Shown: positions 42,473 to 52,650 of the stretch, one piece after another | How the letters are laid out: each line of letters opens with the position of its first letter | Position numbering within the stretch: the first letter of the stretch is position 1 | Origin: Desulfosarcina widdelii | GTDB lineage: Bacteria > Desulfobacterota > Desulfobacteria > Desulfobacterales > Desulfosarcinaceae | DNA: 64,000 bases | Assembly (NCBI RefSeq): GCF_009688965.1 | Contig: NZ_AP021875.1 | Location: 5,022,001 to 5,086,000, forward strand | Direction: 5' to 3' | Position numbers and translations under genes: made by a program | The notes under the pieces: model-generated | Database searches by the model: none | What the model was told of the DNA's origin: nothing | The model's input: only the letters and a program-made list of their open reading frames with translations

Positions 42473-44298
42473 TATTTTTCTTTCTTCTCCACGATGGCTC
42501 CCTTGGGACAGACGTTCAGGCAGACCCCGCATCCGATGCACACCAGCGGGTCCACCTGGGTGCGACCGCCGTCGTCCACCGCGATCAGTCCCGGACACTC
42601 GAAGTGCTGGTGGCAGTATCCGCAGCCGTCGCAATCCTCGGTCACCTCGATTTGGACGGGTTCTGGAGTTTTGCCCTGGCGCACCAGGTCGAGGATGCAG
42701 GGATGGCGGGCGATGACAACGGCCGGTCCCGTGTCACGGCTGTAGGCCACCGCCTTTTTAAGGGTCGCTATGAAGGTTTGGGTGTCGTAGGGATCTCCGG
42801 TTTCGAGAAACCCCACCCCACAGCCCCGCACGATGGCTTCCAGGTCCACTTTCGCCAAGTCTTCGCCGGTGATGCCTTTTCCTGTGGCCGGTGTGGGCTG
42901 GCTGCCGGTCATGGCTGTGGTGCGGTTGTCCAGGATGGCCAGCACGAAACCGACGTTCTGAACCACGGCATCGATCAGGGCCGGCACACCGGCGTGGAAA
43001 AAGGTGGAGTCGCCGATGGTCGCCACGACATCGGGCCGTTTTTCGGCGCCTTCATAGGCGTGGAAAAAACCGGCAGCCTGGCTGACGGCCGCACCCATGC
43101 AAAGTACTGTGTCCACGGCTTTGAGGTTCAGCCCCAGGGTGTAGCAACCGATGTCACTGGTGTAGATGCCCCGCGGGGCCGCTTTCTTGATCGCATAGAA
43201 ACTGGCCCGGTGGGGACATCCGGCGCACAGTGTCGGCCGCCGTCCGGGCACCAGGGGCATCTCGGGAATATTGACGCCGACGCCGGCAAAGTTGGCCAGC
43301 AACGCTTCGGCTTTTTCGGGCAGCAGTTCGCCGACCCGCGGAACCACGGCGTTCAATTTGCCCTGGACGCGTCCACGGTCGGCCAGCTGCATCTCGATGA
43401 TTCCGGTGGTTTCTTCCAACACCAGGATCTTATCGTAGGTGTTCAACAGGTGCTCGATAAAAGGGGTGTGCAGGGGAAAGGGTTGCAGCACCTGGTAGAA
43501 CGGCAGCCGGTCCCACAGGCCGAGGTTTTTGAGCGCCTCGGCCGTATATGCCGCGGCGACGCCCGAGGCGACCACGGCCTGGGGTGCATCGGCGTTGGGG
43601 TTGTGAAACAGGGGCGCGGTATCCGGGTGTTTGGCGATACGGGCCAGCTTTTCTTCCAACTCCCGATGAAGCTGGAAACGGAATTTGGGGGTTGCCGCCC
43701 AGCGCAGTGGATCTTTTTTGAAATCGGGTTTCGATTCCAGTGGAAGAATTTCACCCGGGCGCACATCCTGCCTGGAGTGGCACACCCTGGTGGTGGGGCG
43801 CAGCATCACCGGAGTCTTGAAGGCCTCGGAAAGGCCATAGGCCAGGGCGACCATATCTTTGGCCTGGCGGGGGGAATCCGGGTCCAATACGGGGATTTTG
43901 GCCATCATGGCCATCATTCGGCTGTCCTGCTCCGTTTGGGACGAGTGGGGGCCGGGATCGTCAGCGCTGACGATCACGAATCCGCCCGCCGAGCCCATGT
44001 ACGCTGCGCTCATCAGCGGATCCGAGGCCACGTTGAGGCCTACCTGTTTCATGCTCACCGCCGTTCGCAGACCGGCCTGGCAGCCGGCATAGGCGATTTC
44101 GAAGGCCACCTTTTCGTTCACGGCCCACTGGATGTGCATCCGTCTGTCTAAGCTACGGGCGGTTTTTGCCACCGCAGCCAGAATTTCCGAAGAGGGGGTG
44201 CCCGGATAGGCCGTGGCCATGGCACACCCGTTTTCGATCAATCCGCGGGCAATGGCTTCGTTGCCCATCATCAGCTCTTTTGCGACTGCCTGTTGCAT
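42472..44298 (-). CDS. iorA: Indolepyruvate:ferredoxin oxidoreductase alpha subunit
   Basis: 608 residues with GAGGAAAGC before the ATG. The N-terminal part (GNEAIARGLIENGCAMATAYPGTPSSEIL) is the pyrimidine-binding domain; the middle contains the thiamine diphosphate site (GDSTFFHAGVPALIDAV and LDNRTTAMTGSQPTPATG) preceded by AGCPHRASFYAIKKAA. The C-terminus has two 4Fe-4S ferredoxin motifs: CDGCGYCHQHFECPG, and CIGCGVCLNVCPKGAI. It forms a two-gene unit with iorB. Confidence 0.94.
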   Translation of the reverse strand: MQQAVAKELMMGNEAIARGLIENGCAMATAYPGTPSSEILAAVAKTARSLDRRMHIQWAVNEKVAFEIAYAGCQAGLRTAVSMKQVGLNVASDPLMSAAYMGSAGGFVIVSADDPGPHSSQTEQDSRMMAMMAKIPVLDPDSPRQAKDMVALAYGLSEAFKTPVMLRPTTRVCHSRQDVRPGEILPLESKPDFKKDPLRWAATPKFRFQLHRELEEKLARIAKHPDTAPLFHNPNADAPQAVVASGVAAAYTAEALKNLGLWDRLPFYQVLQPFPLHTPFIEHLLNTYDKILVLEETTGIIEMQLADRGRVQGKLNAVVPRVGELLPEKAEALLANFAGVGVNIPEMPLVPGRRPTLCAGCPHRASFYAIKKAAPRGIYTSDIGCYTLGLNLKAVDTVLCMGAAVSQAAGFFHAYEGAEKRPDVVATIGDSTFFHAGVPALIDAVVQNVGFVLAILDNRTTAMTGSQPTPATGKGITGEDLAKVDLEAIVRGCGVGFLETGDPYDTQTFIATLKKAVAYSRDTGPAVVIARHPCILDLVRQGKTPEPVQIEVTEDCDGCGYCHQHFECPGLIAVDDGGRTQVDPLVCIGCGVCLNVCPKGAIVEKKEK

Positions 44299-44404
44299 GC
44301 TTTCCTCATCTGAACATCAAGATAGATTATCCCGTTGCTCATACACGGTAATGGGACAATTGTCGAGTGCCGGCTGTTTTCGGAAGGGTCGATGCCGGGG
44401 GGGG

Positions 44405-44995
44405 TCAAGTCTGGTTTTTAAGATCGGGGTAATAAATATCTTTGCAGGGCGGGCAGATGGTATGGGTGAAATTCGTATCGGTATGCGCTCTGACGTATTC
44501 ATCCAGGGGCCACCATTGATTATCTTCGTCCCGGATTCGCCGGCAGCCACTGCAGATCGGCAACAGCTTGCGCAGCTCTTTTATCTCCTTCAACAATTCC
44601 TCTTTTTCCGCCAAAGCCTTGGCCAATTCTTGATTCTGATTTTCCAGTTCCAGTTCGGCGTTCTTTCGATTTGAAATATCGCGGGTAACGCCAACGATTT
44701 TGGGCGGGCCGTCAGGCTCTTCGACTTGTTTGACCCTGACTTCGGCCCAGCAGGTCTCGCCGTTTTTTTTGTTCAGTTCCAGTTCCATCGAATGGGAGGT
44801 CTGTGTGCCATCCTGATCCGCCGCTTTGATATCGGCGATCATAGCGACGGCGCGTCGAGCGGATCCCGGTGTCAGGCGTTCCAGGATCGAGGTGCCGATG
44901 GTTTCGTCGGCTCCGAATCCACTGATTCTGGAAATGGAGGGTGTGATGTACTCGAACTTTAAGCTTACGGGATCGATTAGCCAGACGGCATCCAC
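44405..44995 (-). CDS. Truncated PAS protein with C-terminal cysteine domain
   Basis: 196 residues if the GTG at 44995 is used. It opens inside a PAS domain (VWLIDPVSLKFEYITPSISRISGFGADE), then a coiled-coil-like stretch (LELENQNQELAKALAEKEELLKEIKEL), then LLPICSGCRRIRDEDNQWWPLDEYV and ICPPCKDIYYPD, a cysteine module common in PAS proteins of these bacteria. Codons in the same frame continue PAS homology upstream of the GTG (THRLITENLVD) but end at a stop near 45090, with no ATG or TTG. So the 5' end appears lost, or a non-standard start is used. It lies downstream of the kinase at 45171. Confidence 0.6.
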   Translation of the reverse strand: MDAVWLIDPVSLKFEYITPSISRISGFGADETIGTSILERLTPGSARRAVAMIADIKAADQDGTQTSHSMELELNKKNGETCWAEVRVKQVEEPDGPPKIVGVTRDISNRKNAELELENQNQELAKALAEKEELLKEIKELRKLLPICSGCRRIRDEDNQWWPLDEYVRAHTDTNFTHTICPPCKDIYYPDLKNQT

Positions 44996-45059
44996 CAGGT
45001 TTTCGGTAATCAGGCGATGCGTTCGTTCCAGTTCTTTGATTTGTCTTATTAGGAATCGA

Positions 45060-45083
45060 TACCCCGCGGCTTGCCGCGGGGTA
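45060..45083. repeat. GC-rich hairpin (REP-like)
   Basis: TACCCCGCGG and CCGCGGGGTA form a perfect 10-bp stem with a four-base loop, followed on the plus strand by TTTCAC. It lies between the large hybrid kinase and the truncated PAS gene. Similar CCCCGC/GCGGGG hairpins are common intergenic repeats in related genomes, from memory. Confidence 0.6.
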
Positions 45084-45170
45084 TTTCACTTTCCAGCGGC
45101 AATAGATGATGGGTCAGAGAAACAGACCGCCTATGATAAGTTTCGCTGCCATGGCGATGGCAACTCATTT

Positions 45171-48100
45171 TCATCCGTCCAGCACGTCCCGGATCTTGAC
45201 CGCCAGATCCTTCAGCGAAAACGGCTTCTGGATGAAGTTTACCCCTTCATCCAGTACGCCGCGATGGGCGATGACATCGGCGGTGTAGCCGGACATGAAC
45301 AGGTGCTTCAATCCCGGTCGGATCTCCAGCAGCCGGTTGGCCAGTTCTCGTCCGTTCATTTCTGGCATGACCACATCGGTAATGAACAGCTGGATATCGG
45401 TGCTTTCGCCTTCGATTATTCGGAGGGCCTCATTGGGGGTTGCCGCTATGAGTACATTGTATTCCAGCCGCTGAAGCATCATTCGTCCCATTTCCCGCAT
45501 GGTCGGATCGTCTTCCACCATGAGGATCGTCTCACCCTGGCTGTGGGGGATTGTTGCCTCGGCAGCTGTCTTTTCATCTTCCACGCTTGCAGCCTGCCGG
45601 GGAAGGTAAAGATCAAAGGTCGTGCCGATGCCGGGTTCGCTGGAAAGCTGGATGAATCCATCGCTCTGTTTGACGATGCCGTAAACCGTAGCCAGTCCCA
45701 GACCCGTTCCCTGGCCGACGCCTTTGGTGGTATAAAACGGTTCAAAGACGTGCATCTGGGTTTCCCGATCCATGCCGCGGCCGTTGTCATTTACGGAGAG
45801 CCGCACATAATCTCCCGGCAGGCAATCGGCATATGCGCTGCAGGAGTTTTCATCGAAGGATACGGTTTCGGTCTGTATGGTTATTTTGCCGACATCGGCA
45901 ATGGCATCCCGTGCATTGACGCACAGGTTGGCCAGGATTTGATCCATATGGGAGGGGTCCATTTTAACGCTGCATTGGCCGGTCGATGGGTTCCAGGTCA
46001 ACTCGATGTTTTCGCCGATGAGCCGGCGCAGCATTTTGAGCGTCCCCTCCACCGAGGTATTAAGGTCGAAAACTACCGGCTCTACGGTCTGCTTGCGGGC
46101 GAAGGCCAGAAGCTGACGGGTGAGATTGGCCGAGCGCTGGGCAGCGTCGAGGATCTTACTGAAACTTTTACGAATGGGATCAGAGGCATCCAGCGTTTGC
46201 ATGGCCAGTTCGGAATAGCCAATGATGGCCCCCAGCATGTTGTTGAAATCGTGAGCCACCCCGCCGGCCAGAACACCTACCGCCTCCAGCTTCTGGGACT
46301 GGTTCAACTGCTCTTCCAGCTTGCGGCGCTCCTCTTCCAAACGCTTTCGGTCCGTTATATCCTGCATGGCGAAGATCAGATAGTCTTCGTCCGATATGCT
46401 GATTACTCTTGCAGAGTAAATGCCGGTGCGCACCGCTCCGTCCTTGCACCGGAAACGAATTTCACGATGGGACACTTCTTTTTGGTCTTTCAGATCCTTG
46501 ACCATGCGCATTCGTTCCGAAGGATCGAACCAGAATTGAATGTCGACAGATGTGCGCCCGATGACCTCGTCTCTTTTCCAGCCGGTGGTCTCCTCGAAGC
46601 CGATATTTACATCGGCGAAAAGGCCATCCTCCAGGCGGGTGATCGTGATGAAATCCGGCGCCATCATAAAAACTTTGGAGAATTTTTCTTCGGACAGGCG
46701 CAGCATCTCTTCGGCTCTTTTGCGCTCGGTGATGTCCACCGCGATCTCCAGCCGCACGTCGCGGCCATCCGGCCAGCGAATGATTTGATCGACGATGGCG
46801 ACATCCGAGTCCATCGTGGGGTTGTGGTATTCCCACCGGTGGGCCTGCCCATTGTTGTTGAGAATGATGTCGTTGGTGCAGAAATCACACGGATGGTCAA
46901 GGCCCTGGAGCGCTTCGTAGCATTGCTTTCCAGTCGGATCACTGCCGAGCAGTTCACGCAGACGGCGGTTGGCGAAGATGATTTTGTTGGTAACCGGATC
47001 GGAAACATAGATGAACTCATCGATGCTGTTGAAAACGGAGAGCAACTGTTGCCGTTCAAAATCGATGGACGCTTCCTCGCGCTTGCGTTCCGAGATATCC
47101 CGGAAATCCCATACGCGTCCGATTTCCTTTCCGTTGATGACCATTGGGGTGGTATGGCACTCGAAAACCCGTCCGTCTTTAAAGGGAATTTCGTACATGT
47201 CCTGGATCCCGCTGTGATAGAGCCGGTCGACGACCTCCTGGAAGCCGGTCGGGTTCGCCAATTGGTCTCGAACAAATTCTCTCAAGGTGGCATCGTCATC
47301 GGTTTCCCTGAGTTCGGGTGGCACCCGCCACATCCGGTAGAACTGCCGGTTGGCCTGGATGACCTTCAAATCGTTGTTGACGACCAGGATGCCGTCGGTG
47401 GTTGAATCAAAGGTTGCCCGCAGCAGCTCCATGCTTTCCTGAAGGGCCGTTTCCTTCTGACGCCGTTCGGTGATATCCACGGTCATGGATAGAATCTGCC
47501 TGCGCCCCTCTAGTTCCAGCAATACGGCCGAGTAGATGATATGGGCGGGTGTTCCGTCACTCTTAAGGACCGTAGCTTCGAGATTTTTCAAGGAGCCTTG
47601 TTTCGCAAGCGTCTTAAGGAGGGCTTCAACCTCTTCATCCGTGATGAGGGTGTAATCCTTCGGCCGGATAGTGCCCAACTGCTCTTTTGTGAGGCCCCGA
47701 CTCTCGAGATACGCCTGGTTGGCGTCAATAATGGTCCCATCCTCGAAGCTGTTGATGGCAATTGCATAGGGGGCGTGGTCGAAAATGGCACGGAATTTGG
47801 CTTCGCTCTGGGCTGTCTTGCCTTGGTCCTCCTTTATGGACTGGATATTTACATCCAAGCCGGTGATTCTCGTCGGAAAGCCCTCTTCATCCCATTCGAC
47901 GGCTTTGCTTTTTGAAAGCACCCAGCACCAGGTTCCGTCCGCCTGCCGGATGCGGAGTTCCGCCTCATACATCCCTTTTTCATCTTTGCGGATATAGTCT
48001 TCGAAAAAACAGATGACGTTCGGTCGGTCTTCCGGATGCACGAGAAGCAGGTGTTCGTCGAGGGGGACGATTTTTTCCTGTGGGGGATAGCCGAGCATGG

Positions 48101-48329
48101 CATACCATTGCGCACTCAGATAAATTGTTGTTTTTTCCGGATGGGATTCCCAGATTCCCGCCTGGGTGGCCTCGGTGGCCAATTGCAGCAGCTCGGTCTG
48201 ATGGGTTACTTTCCGTTGGATTTTTTCCAGACTGGCTACTTTTTCGCTGAGCCTGCGTTTGAGCAGAAAATTGACGCACGCCAACGTCAGCAAAAAGATC
48301 GTGCCCAGGATAGTGATAAATATCATCAT
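45171..48329 (-). CDS. Multi-PAS hybrid sensor histidine kinase
   Basis: The ATG at 48329 gives 1052 residues; a GTG nine codons earlier is an alternative. One N-terminal membrane helix (MMIFITILGTIFLLTLACVNFLL), then about five PAS domains: ELLQLATEATQAGIWE, AIFDHAPYAIAINSFEDG, ATFDSTTDGILVVNND, SVFNSIDEFIYVSDP (with HPCDFC) and KVFMMAPDFITITRLEDG. The kinase core has His693 in GGVAHDFNNMLGAIIGY and HATPase motifs VNDNGRGMDRE and GTGLGLATVYGIV. A receiver with Asp985 in ITDVVMPEMNG ends the protein. Its last 500 residues are nearly the same as those of the next kinase, so the two are tandem paralogues. No output regulator is adjacent. Confidence 0.9.
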   Translation of the reverse strand: MMIFITILGTIFLLTLACVNFLLKRRLSEKVASLEKIQRKVTHQTELLQLATEATQAGIWESHPEKTTIYLSAQWYAMLGYPPQEKIVPLDEHLLLVHPEDRPNVICFFEDYIRKDEKGMYEAELRIRQADGTWCWVLSKSKAVEWDEEGFPTRITGLDVNIQSIKEDQGKTAQSEAKFRAIFDHAPYAIAINSFEDGTIIDANQAYLESRGLTKEQLGTIRPKDYTLITDEEVEALLKTLAKQGSLKNLEATVLKSDGTPAHIIYSAVLLELEGRRQILSMTVDITERRQKETALQESMELLRATFDSTTDGILVVNNDLKVIQANRQFYRMWRVPPELRETDDDATLREFVRDQLANPTGFQEVVDRLYHSGIQDMYEIPFKDGRVFECHTTPMVINGKEIGRVWDFRDISERKREEASIDFERQQLLSVFNSIDEFIYVSDPVTNKIIFANRRLRELLGSDPTGKQCYEALQGLDHPCDFCTNDIILNNNGQAHRWEYHNPTMDSDVAIVDQIIRWPDGRDVRLEIAVDITERKRAEEMLRLSEEKFSKVFMMAPDFITITRLEDGLFADVNIGFEETTGWKRDEVIGRTSVDIQFWFDPSERMRMVKDLKDQKEVSHREIRFRCKDGAVRTGIYSARVISISDEDYLIFAMQDITDRKRLEEERRKLEEQLNQSQKLEAVGVLAGGVAHDFNNMLGAIIGYSELAMQTLDASDPIRKSFSKILDAAQRSANLTRQLLAFARKQTVEPVVFDLNTSVEGTLKMLRRLIGENIELTWNPSTGQCSVKMDPSHMDQILANLCVNARDAIADVGKITIQTETVSFDENSCSAYADCLPGDYVRLSVNDNGRGMDRETQMHVFEPFYTTKGVGQGTGLGLATVYGIVKQSDGFIQLSSEPGIGTTFDLYLPRQAASVEDEKTAAEATIPHSQGETILMVEDDPTMREMGRMMLQRLEYNVLIAATPNEALRIIEGESTDIQLFITDVVMPEMNGRELANRLLEIRPGLKHLFMSGYTADVIAHRGVLDEGVNFIQKPFSLKDLAVKIRDVLDG

Positions 48330-48466
48330 GCAGAGCACCCCGTTTCCATGTGGCACCTGATTCGGTTTAATATTATAGCGATTTTGTCTTCCATGCTGAT
48401 GCTGAAAGAATCAAAGCGGGTACGTTTGAGCGGACTGCCCGGGAGGCGCTTCCCTGCCATGGCCGC

Positions 48467-51400
48467 TTATTCCGATCCATCCAGCACTTCCCGGATTTTG
48501 AAGGCCAGATCCTTCAGCGAAAACGGCTTCTGGATGAAGTTGACCCCTTCATCCAGCACGCCGCGGTGGGCGATGACGTCGGCGGTGTAGCCGGACATGA
48601 ACAGGTGCTTCATTCCCGGCCGGACCTCCAGCAGCAGGTCGGCCAGTTCGCGGCCGTTCATTTCGGGCATGACCACGTCGGTGACGAACAGATGAATGTC
48701 GCTGCCATCTTTCTCGACCATCCGGATGGCTTCGCCCGGAGTTGCCGCTGGAAGGACGTTGTATCCCAGACGCTGGAGCATCATCAGCCCCATTTCCCGC
48801 ATGGTCATGTCGTCTTCCACCATGAGGACCGTTTCGCCCCGGCTGCGTGGTATTGTCTCACCGGTGGCGTCGCTGCCTGCGATTTCAGCCTTGGCGGACT
48901 GCCGGGGCAGGTAAATATCGAAGGTCGTGCCGATGCCGGGCTCGCTGGTTAGCTGGATGAAGCCCTCGTTCTGCTTGACGATACCGTAGACCGTGGCCAT
49001 GCCCAAGCCCGTGCCCTGGCCGATTCCCTTGGTGGTGAAAAAGGGTTCGAAAATATGGTCCTGGGTTTCCCGGTCCATGCCGCAGCCGTCGTCGCTGACG
49101 GAAAGCCGCACATATTCTCCCGGCAGGCAGTCGGCAAAGGCCATGCAGGAGTCCTCGTCAAACATGGCGGTGCCGGTTTTTATGGTGACCTTGCCGACCT
49201 CTTCGATGGCATCCCGGGCGTTGACGCACAGGTTGGCCAGGATCTGATCCAGTTGGGAGGGATCCATGCGTACAGTGCATTGCCCGGTGGCGGGCATCCA
49301 GGCCAGTTCGATGTTTTCACCGATGATCCGGCGCAGCATCTTGAGGATGCCTTCGATAGCTTCGTTGAGATCGAGTACCACCGGTTCGACGGTCTGTTTG
49401 CGGGCGAAGGCCAGAAGCTGGCGGGTGAGATTGGCCGAACGCTGGCCGGCGTCGAGGATCTTATGGAAATGTTTGCGCACGGGATCGGAAGAATCCAGCG
49501 TTTGCATGGCCAGTTCGGCATAGCCAATGATGGCCCCCAGCATGTTGTTGAAATCATGGGCCACCCCACCGGCCAGAACGCCGATGGCCTCCAGCTTCTG
49601 CGATTGCTGCAACTGGGCTTCCAGTTTGCGGCGCTCTGCTTCCAGACGTCTGCTTCGGGTAGTATCCTGAAGGACGAAAATCAACGTCAATTCATCGGAT
49701 ATGCGGATCATGCGTGCGGAATAAATGCCCGTCCGCCTGGTGCCGTCTTTGCGGAGAAATTCCATTTCACGATCCAGGACATCCCGGCCGGCCACCAGTT
49801 CTGCCACCATGTCCGCCCGGGCCGAGGGATCGGCCCAGAAATGGATGTCGGTCGATGTCCGCCCGATCACCTCATCTCTTTTCCAGCCGGTGGTCTCTTC
49901 GAAGCCGATATTGACATCGATGATTTTTCCATCTTTCAAGCGTGTGATGGCGATGACATCCGGCGCCATGGTAAAAATCTTGGAGAATTTCTCCTCGGAC
50001 AGGCGTATCCTCTCTTCGAACCGCTTGCGGTTGGTGATGTCCCGGGCAATACCCAGCACGCCGATAATGTTGCCCTGGTCGTCAACCATCGGAGTTTTTA
50101 TGGTTTCCACGAGTTCGCGGTGGCCATCGTCGGCAAAGGTATGCTCTTCCTCATTCACGCAGGCTTCGCCCGCCGCCATGGCAGTTTGGTCTTTTTCCCT
50201 GAAGAAATCAGCCAGTTCCCGGTCCAGGAAATCGTAGTCGGTTTTGCCGACAATGTCGGCCTCCTCGACTCCAAATAATCGTTCGAGTCGCTTGTTGCAG
50301 AACAGAAAAACACCCTGGGGATCTTTAAGCCAGACCAGGTCAGGCAGAGTGTCGATGAGCGTTCGCAGGCGTGCTTCGCTGGCCTGCAGCGCTTCCTTGA
50401 CCTTGCGGTGCGTGGTGGTGTTCAGACATGTTCCGCAGACACGCAGCGGTTTGCCGTCCGGACTCCGCTCGATCACGCGGCCCTTGGCGAGCACCCAGAT
50501 ATCGTGTCCCGCCTCATGCCGCAACCGGTGTTCGATTTCGTAAAAATCTGTCCGGCCTTTCAGGTGCAGGTCCATTGCCTGAAGTGCCGCAGGTCGGTCC
50601 TCGGGTGGAATCAACGCTTTCCAGTTTTCGAGAAGCGGTGCGATTTCGTCCAACCGGTATCCCATCATATTTGCCCAACTTTCGTTGACGATCATCTTGT
50701 CCGATGGAATATGCCAGTCCCAGGTGCCCAGATCGGCGCCGTGCAGGGCCAGTTCCATACGATTTTTGGTGTCGACCAAGTCGCGGGTCCGTTCGTCGAT
50801 CAGCAGTTCGAGCTGCTCCCTTTTATTATGGACAACGCCGAACCAGCCTGCCAGCAGAAAGGTGAGCACCAAACCGGCTATGGCAACCGGCCAGGCCGGG
50901 TAGACAGGATAGAGGTCGAAAAAGCCGGTGGCTGCCCGGGCGGTGACCAAAAAGGCCTTGCCGAAAACGAAGATGGGGTATTTTACGGTGAACCGGATAT
51001 CCGCAAGGCTGTCGTGTTCCCCGGACACGGCGATGGGTTGGATGGTCGTCTGCGAAAAGCCGATCGCCAGTTCCAGGAACATTGTCTGGGTTGGGTTTGC
51101 GCTTTTCAGAAGAGCGGCCGGTTGAAGATCGGCCAGCGCGAACCCACGCAGGCGCGAGGCATCGCCGTGGGCAAAGACAGGACGAAAGACTTGAACGACG
51201 GCCGGGTGGTCCGGCTTCATCGGATTGCCGATGGGAACGGTACAGGTGGTCAGACCGCTGCGTGCGGCCGTTTCCAGAGCCCTTCTTCGCAACGGATCGG
51301 AAGACAGATCGAATCCCAGGGTGTTTCGCTTTTCTTCCGCGGGAGCTGTAAGGACGATGGGGCAGTAGCTGCCGGTACGCTCCGGAACGGGGATACGTTT

Positions 51401-52480
51401 TCTTTTCTCGTCCCACTGCCAGATCGTAAATTTCGGAAGCTCCTCGGCCCGGATTTTTTTCTCCATGGGCTGCCGGTCCAAAGCCGGCACCCATTGAGCC
51501 CAGGACCAGGCCTGGATCACAGGATTGTTCACCAGATAATCGGTATAATTGTCGAACTCTCCGGGATTCACGTGCTCGCTGGCTTCGAAAAAACGCGCCA
51601 ATGCTTCCAGTTCGATATGATGAAGGGTGTGCAGGATCATCGTGATGGCAGCGGTTTTCTCCTGGGCCAGTTGCCGAAAGGCATGTTGACGGGTGTGCAG
51701 GGTAACTGTCCGGATGGTCCAGGATGCTGCCAGGCTCAGGAAAAATCCGGCGAGAACGATCACCAGCAGCATTTCCTGGTATGGCTGTCGGTGGAAGGCC
51801 AGGCCTGCGGAAAAGGAGCGGCGGTTGATCAAGCAGGCGCCGACGACCCACAGTGCTATCGTTACCAGGGTGAGGAGGGCCGGCGGCAGCGCAGTTTGCG
51901 CCAGCTTCCGCTGCCAGTCGCGGGCAGCAAAATCCATCCCCAGGACCGCAACCATATCGCCAGAGTCGGGGTCGATCAAAGGCACCAGTGCGCTGATCCA
52001 CGTCCCCCATCGGTCGCTGGCAGGACCTGTGGCCAGGGCCCTCTTCTCTTTAAAAACCTTCAAGTCTTCGTCGGATATCTCTTCATAAAGTTGTCCGGCC
52101 GGGGATTCGTCTTTAGAGCCGGGTGGTTCGCTGTCCACAAAGAAGAAGACGGCGCCATTTTCCCGGCGCCCCAGCAAGTAAATGAATTTGCAGTCTGTGA
52201 TGGTTTTCCCGGTAAAGGCCAGCTGTTCCTTGAGCTGGAGATAGTCGGCGGCGGTCAGATCGGCATCGGAGCCTGAAAGCGACAGGATTCGTCGGACATC
52301 CACTGCTTGAGCCACGAGTTGGGCCTGGTAAAGCAGGTCTCCGCGCATTAAGCGGTCCGATTGCCGGATCGTCCACCAGGTGAAAAGAAAACCTCCCAGA
52401 AGAATACCGACGAGAGCACCGATCATGGTACGACTCGTCCATGCACGCCTGACGGTCGGTTTGTTTTCATTCGTAGGCAC
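48467..52480 (-). CDS. CHASE-like/PAS hybrid sensor histidine kinase
   Basis: I prefer GTG 52480, which has AGAGGA five bases upstream (1337 residues); longer (TTG 52519) and shorter (ATG 52426) starts are possible. Layout: membrane helix about 20-40, a periplasmic region, two further helices about 205-260, a CHASE-like periplasmic sensor region about 290-500, a helix near 550, then three PAS domains (LALHGADLGTWDWHIP, TLIDTLPDLVWLKDP, KIFTMAPDVIAITRLKDG). Kinase His975 in GGVAHDFNNMLGAIIGY, HATPase GCGMDRETQ and GTGLGMATVYGIV, and receiver Asp1268 in VTDVVMPEMNG. A large membrane sensor of unknown signal. Confidence 0.9.
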   Translation of the reverse strand: MPTNENKPTVRRAWTSRTMIGALVGILLGGFLFTWWTIRQSDRLMRGDLLYQAQLVAQAVDVRRILSLSGSDADLTAADYLQLKEQLAFTGKTITDCKFIYLLGRRENGAVFFFVDSEPPGSKDESPAGQLYEEISDEDLKVFKEKRALATGPASDRWGTWISALVPLIDPDSGDMVAVLGMDFAARDWQRKLAQTALPPALLTLVTIALWVVGACLINRRSFSAGLAFHRQPYQEMLLVIVLAGFFLSLAASWTIRTVTLHTRQHAFRQLAQEKTAAITMILHTLHHIELEALARFFEASEHVNPGEFDNYTDYLVNNPVIQAWSWAQWVPALDRQPMEKKIRAEELPKFTIWQWDEKRKRIPVPERTGSYCPIVLTAPAEEKRNTLGFDLSSDPLRRRALETAARSGLTTCTVPIGNPMKPDHPAVVQVFRPVFAHGDASRLRGFALADLQPAALLKSANPTQTMFLELAIGFSQTTIQPIAVSGEHDSLADIRFTVKYPIFVFGKAFLVTARAATGFFDLYPVYPAWPVAIAGLVLTFLLAGWFGVVHNKREQLELLIDERTRDLVDTKNRMELALHGADLGTWDWHIPSDKMIVNESWANMMGYRLDEIAPLLENWKALIPPEDRPAALQAMDLHLKGRTDFYEIEHRLRHEAGHDIWVLAKGRVIERSPDGKPLRVCGTCLNTTTHRKVKEALQASEARLRTLIDTLPDLVWLKDPQGVFLFCNKRLERLFGVEEADIVGKTDYDFLDRELADFFREKDQTAMAAGEACVNEEEHTFADDGHRELVETIKTPMVDDQGNIIGVLGIARDITNRKRFEERIRLSEEKFSKIFTMAPDVIAITRLKDGKIIDVNIGFEETTGWKRDEVIGRTSTDIHFWADPSARADMVAELVAGRDVLDREMEFLRKDGTRRTGIYSARMIRISDELTLIFVLQDTTRSRRLEAERRKLEAQLQQSQKLEAIGVLAGGVAHDFNNMLGAIIGYAELAMQTLDSSDPVRKHFHKILDAGQRSANLTRQLLAFARKQTVEPVVLDLNEAIEGILKMLRRIIGENIELAWMPATGQCTVRMDPSQLDQILANLCVNARDAIEEVGKVTIKTGTAMFDEDSCMAFADCLPGEYVRLSVSDDGCGMDRETQDHIFEPFFTTKGIGQGTGLGMATVYGIVKQNEGFIQLTSEPGIGTTFDIYLPRQSAKAEIAGSDATGETIPRSRGETVLMVEDDMTMREMGLMMLQRLGYNVLPAATPGEAIRMVEKDGSDIHLFVTDVVMPEMNGRELADLLLEVRPGMKHLFMSGYTADVIAHRGVLDEGVNFIQKPFSLKDLAFKIREVLDGSE

Positions 52481-52650
52481 AGGCTTCCTCTGTCGTGAAT
52501 GCCGATTCAATATTCGCAATAAATATCAACCTGTCTCAATGGTATTGTTTCGGCGAAACGCACTAAAACACAAGTAAAAAAAGAAGCACTTGCTGCACTG
52601 CAAACCGGGTTGGCGGACAGAATCTTTAGAGCGTCTTTGGATTTATGGTC

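Noticed and set aside
44826..47405. An 859-codon open frame on the plus strand
   Set aside because: It is antisense to the truncated PAS gene and the large hybrid kinase, has no recognisable domain, and is a shadow of GC-rich codon use on the opposite strand. Similar long antisense frames at 50408-52276, 25493-26953, 24017-25219 and 49055-50278 were rejected for the same reason.
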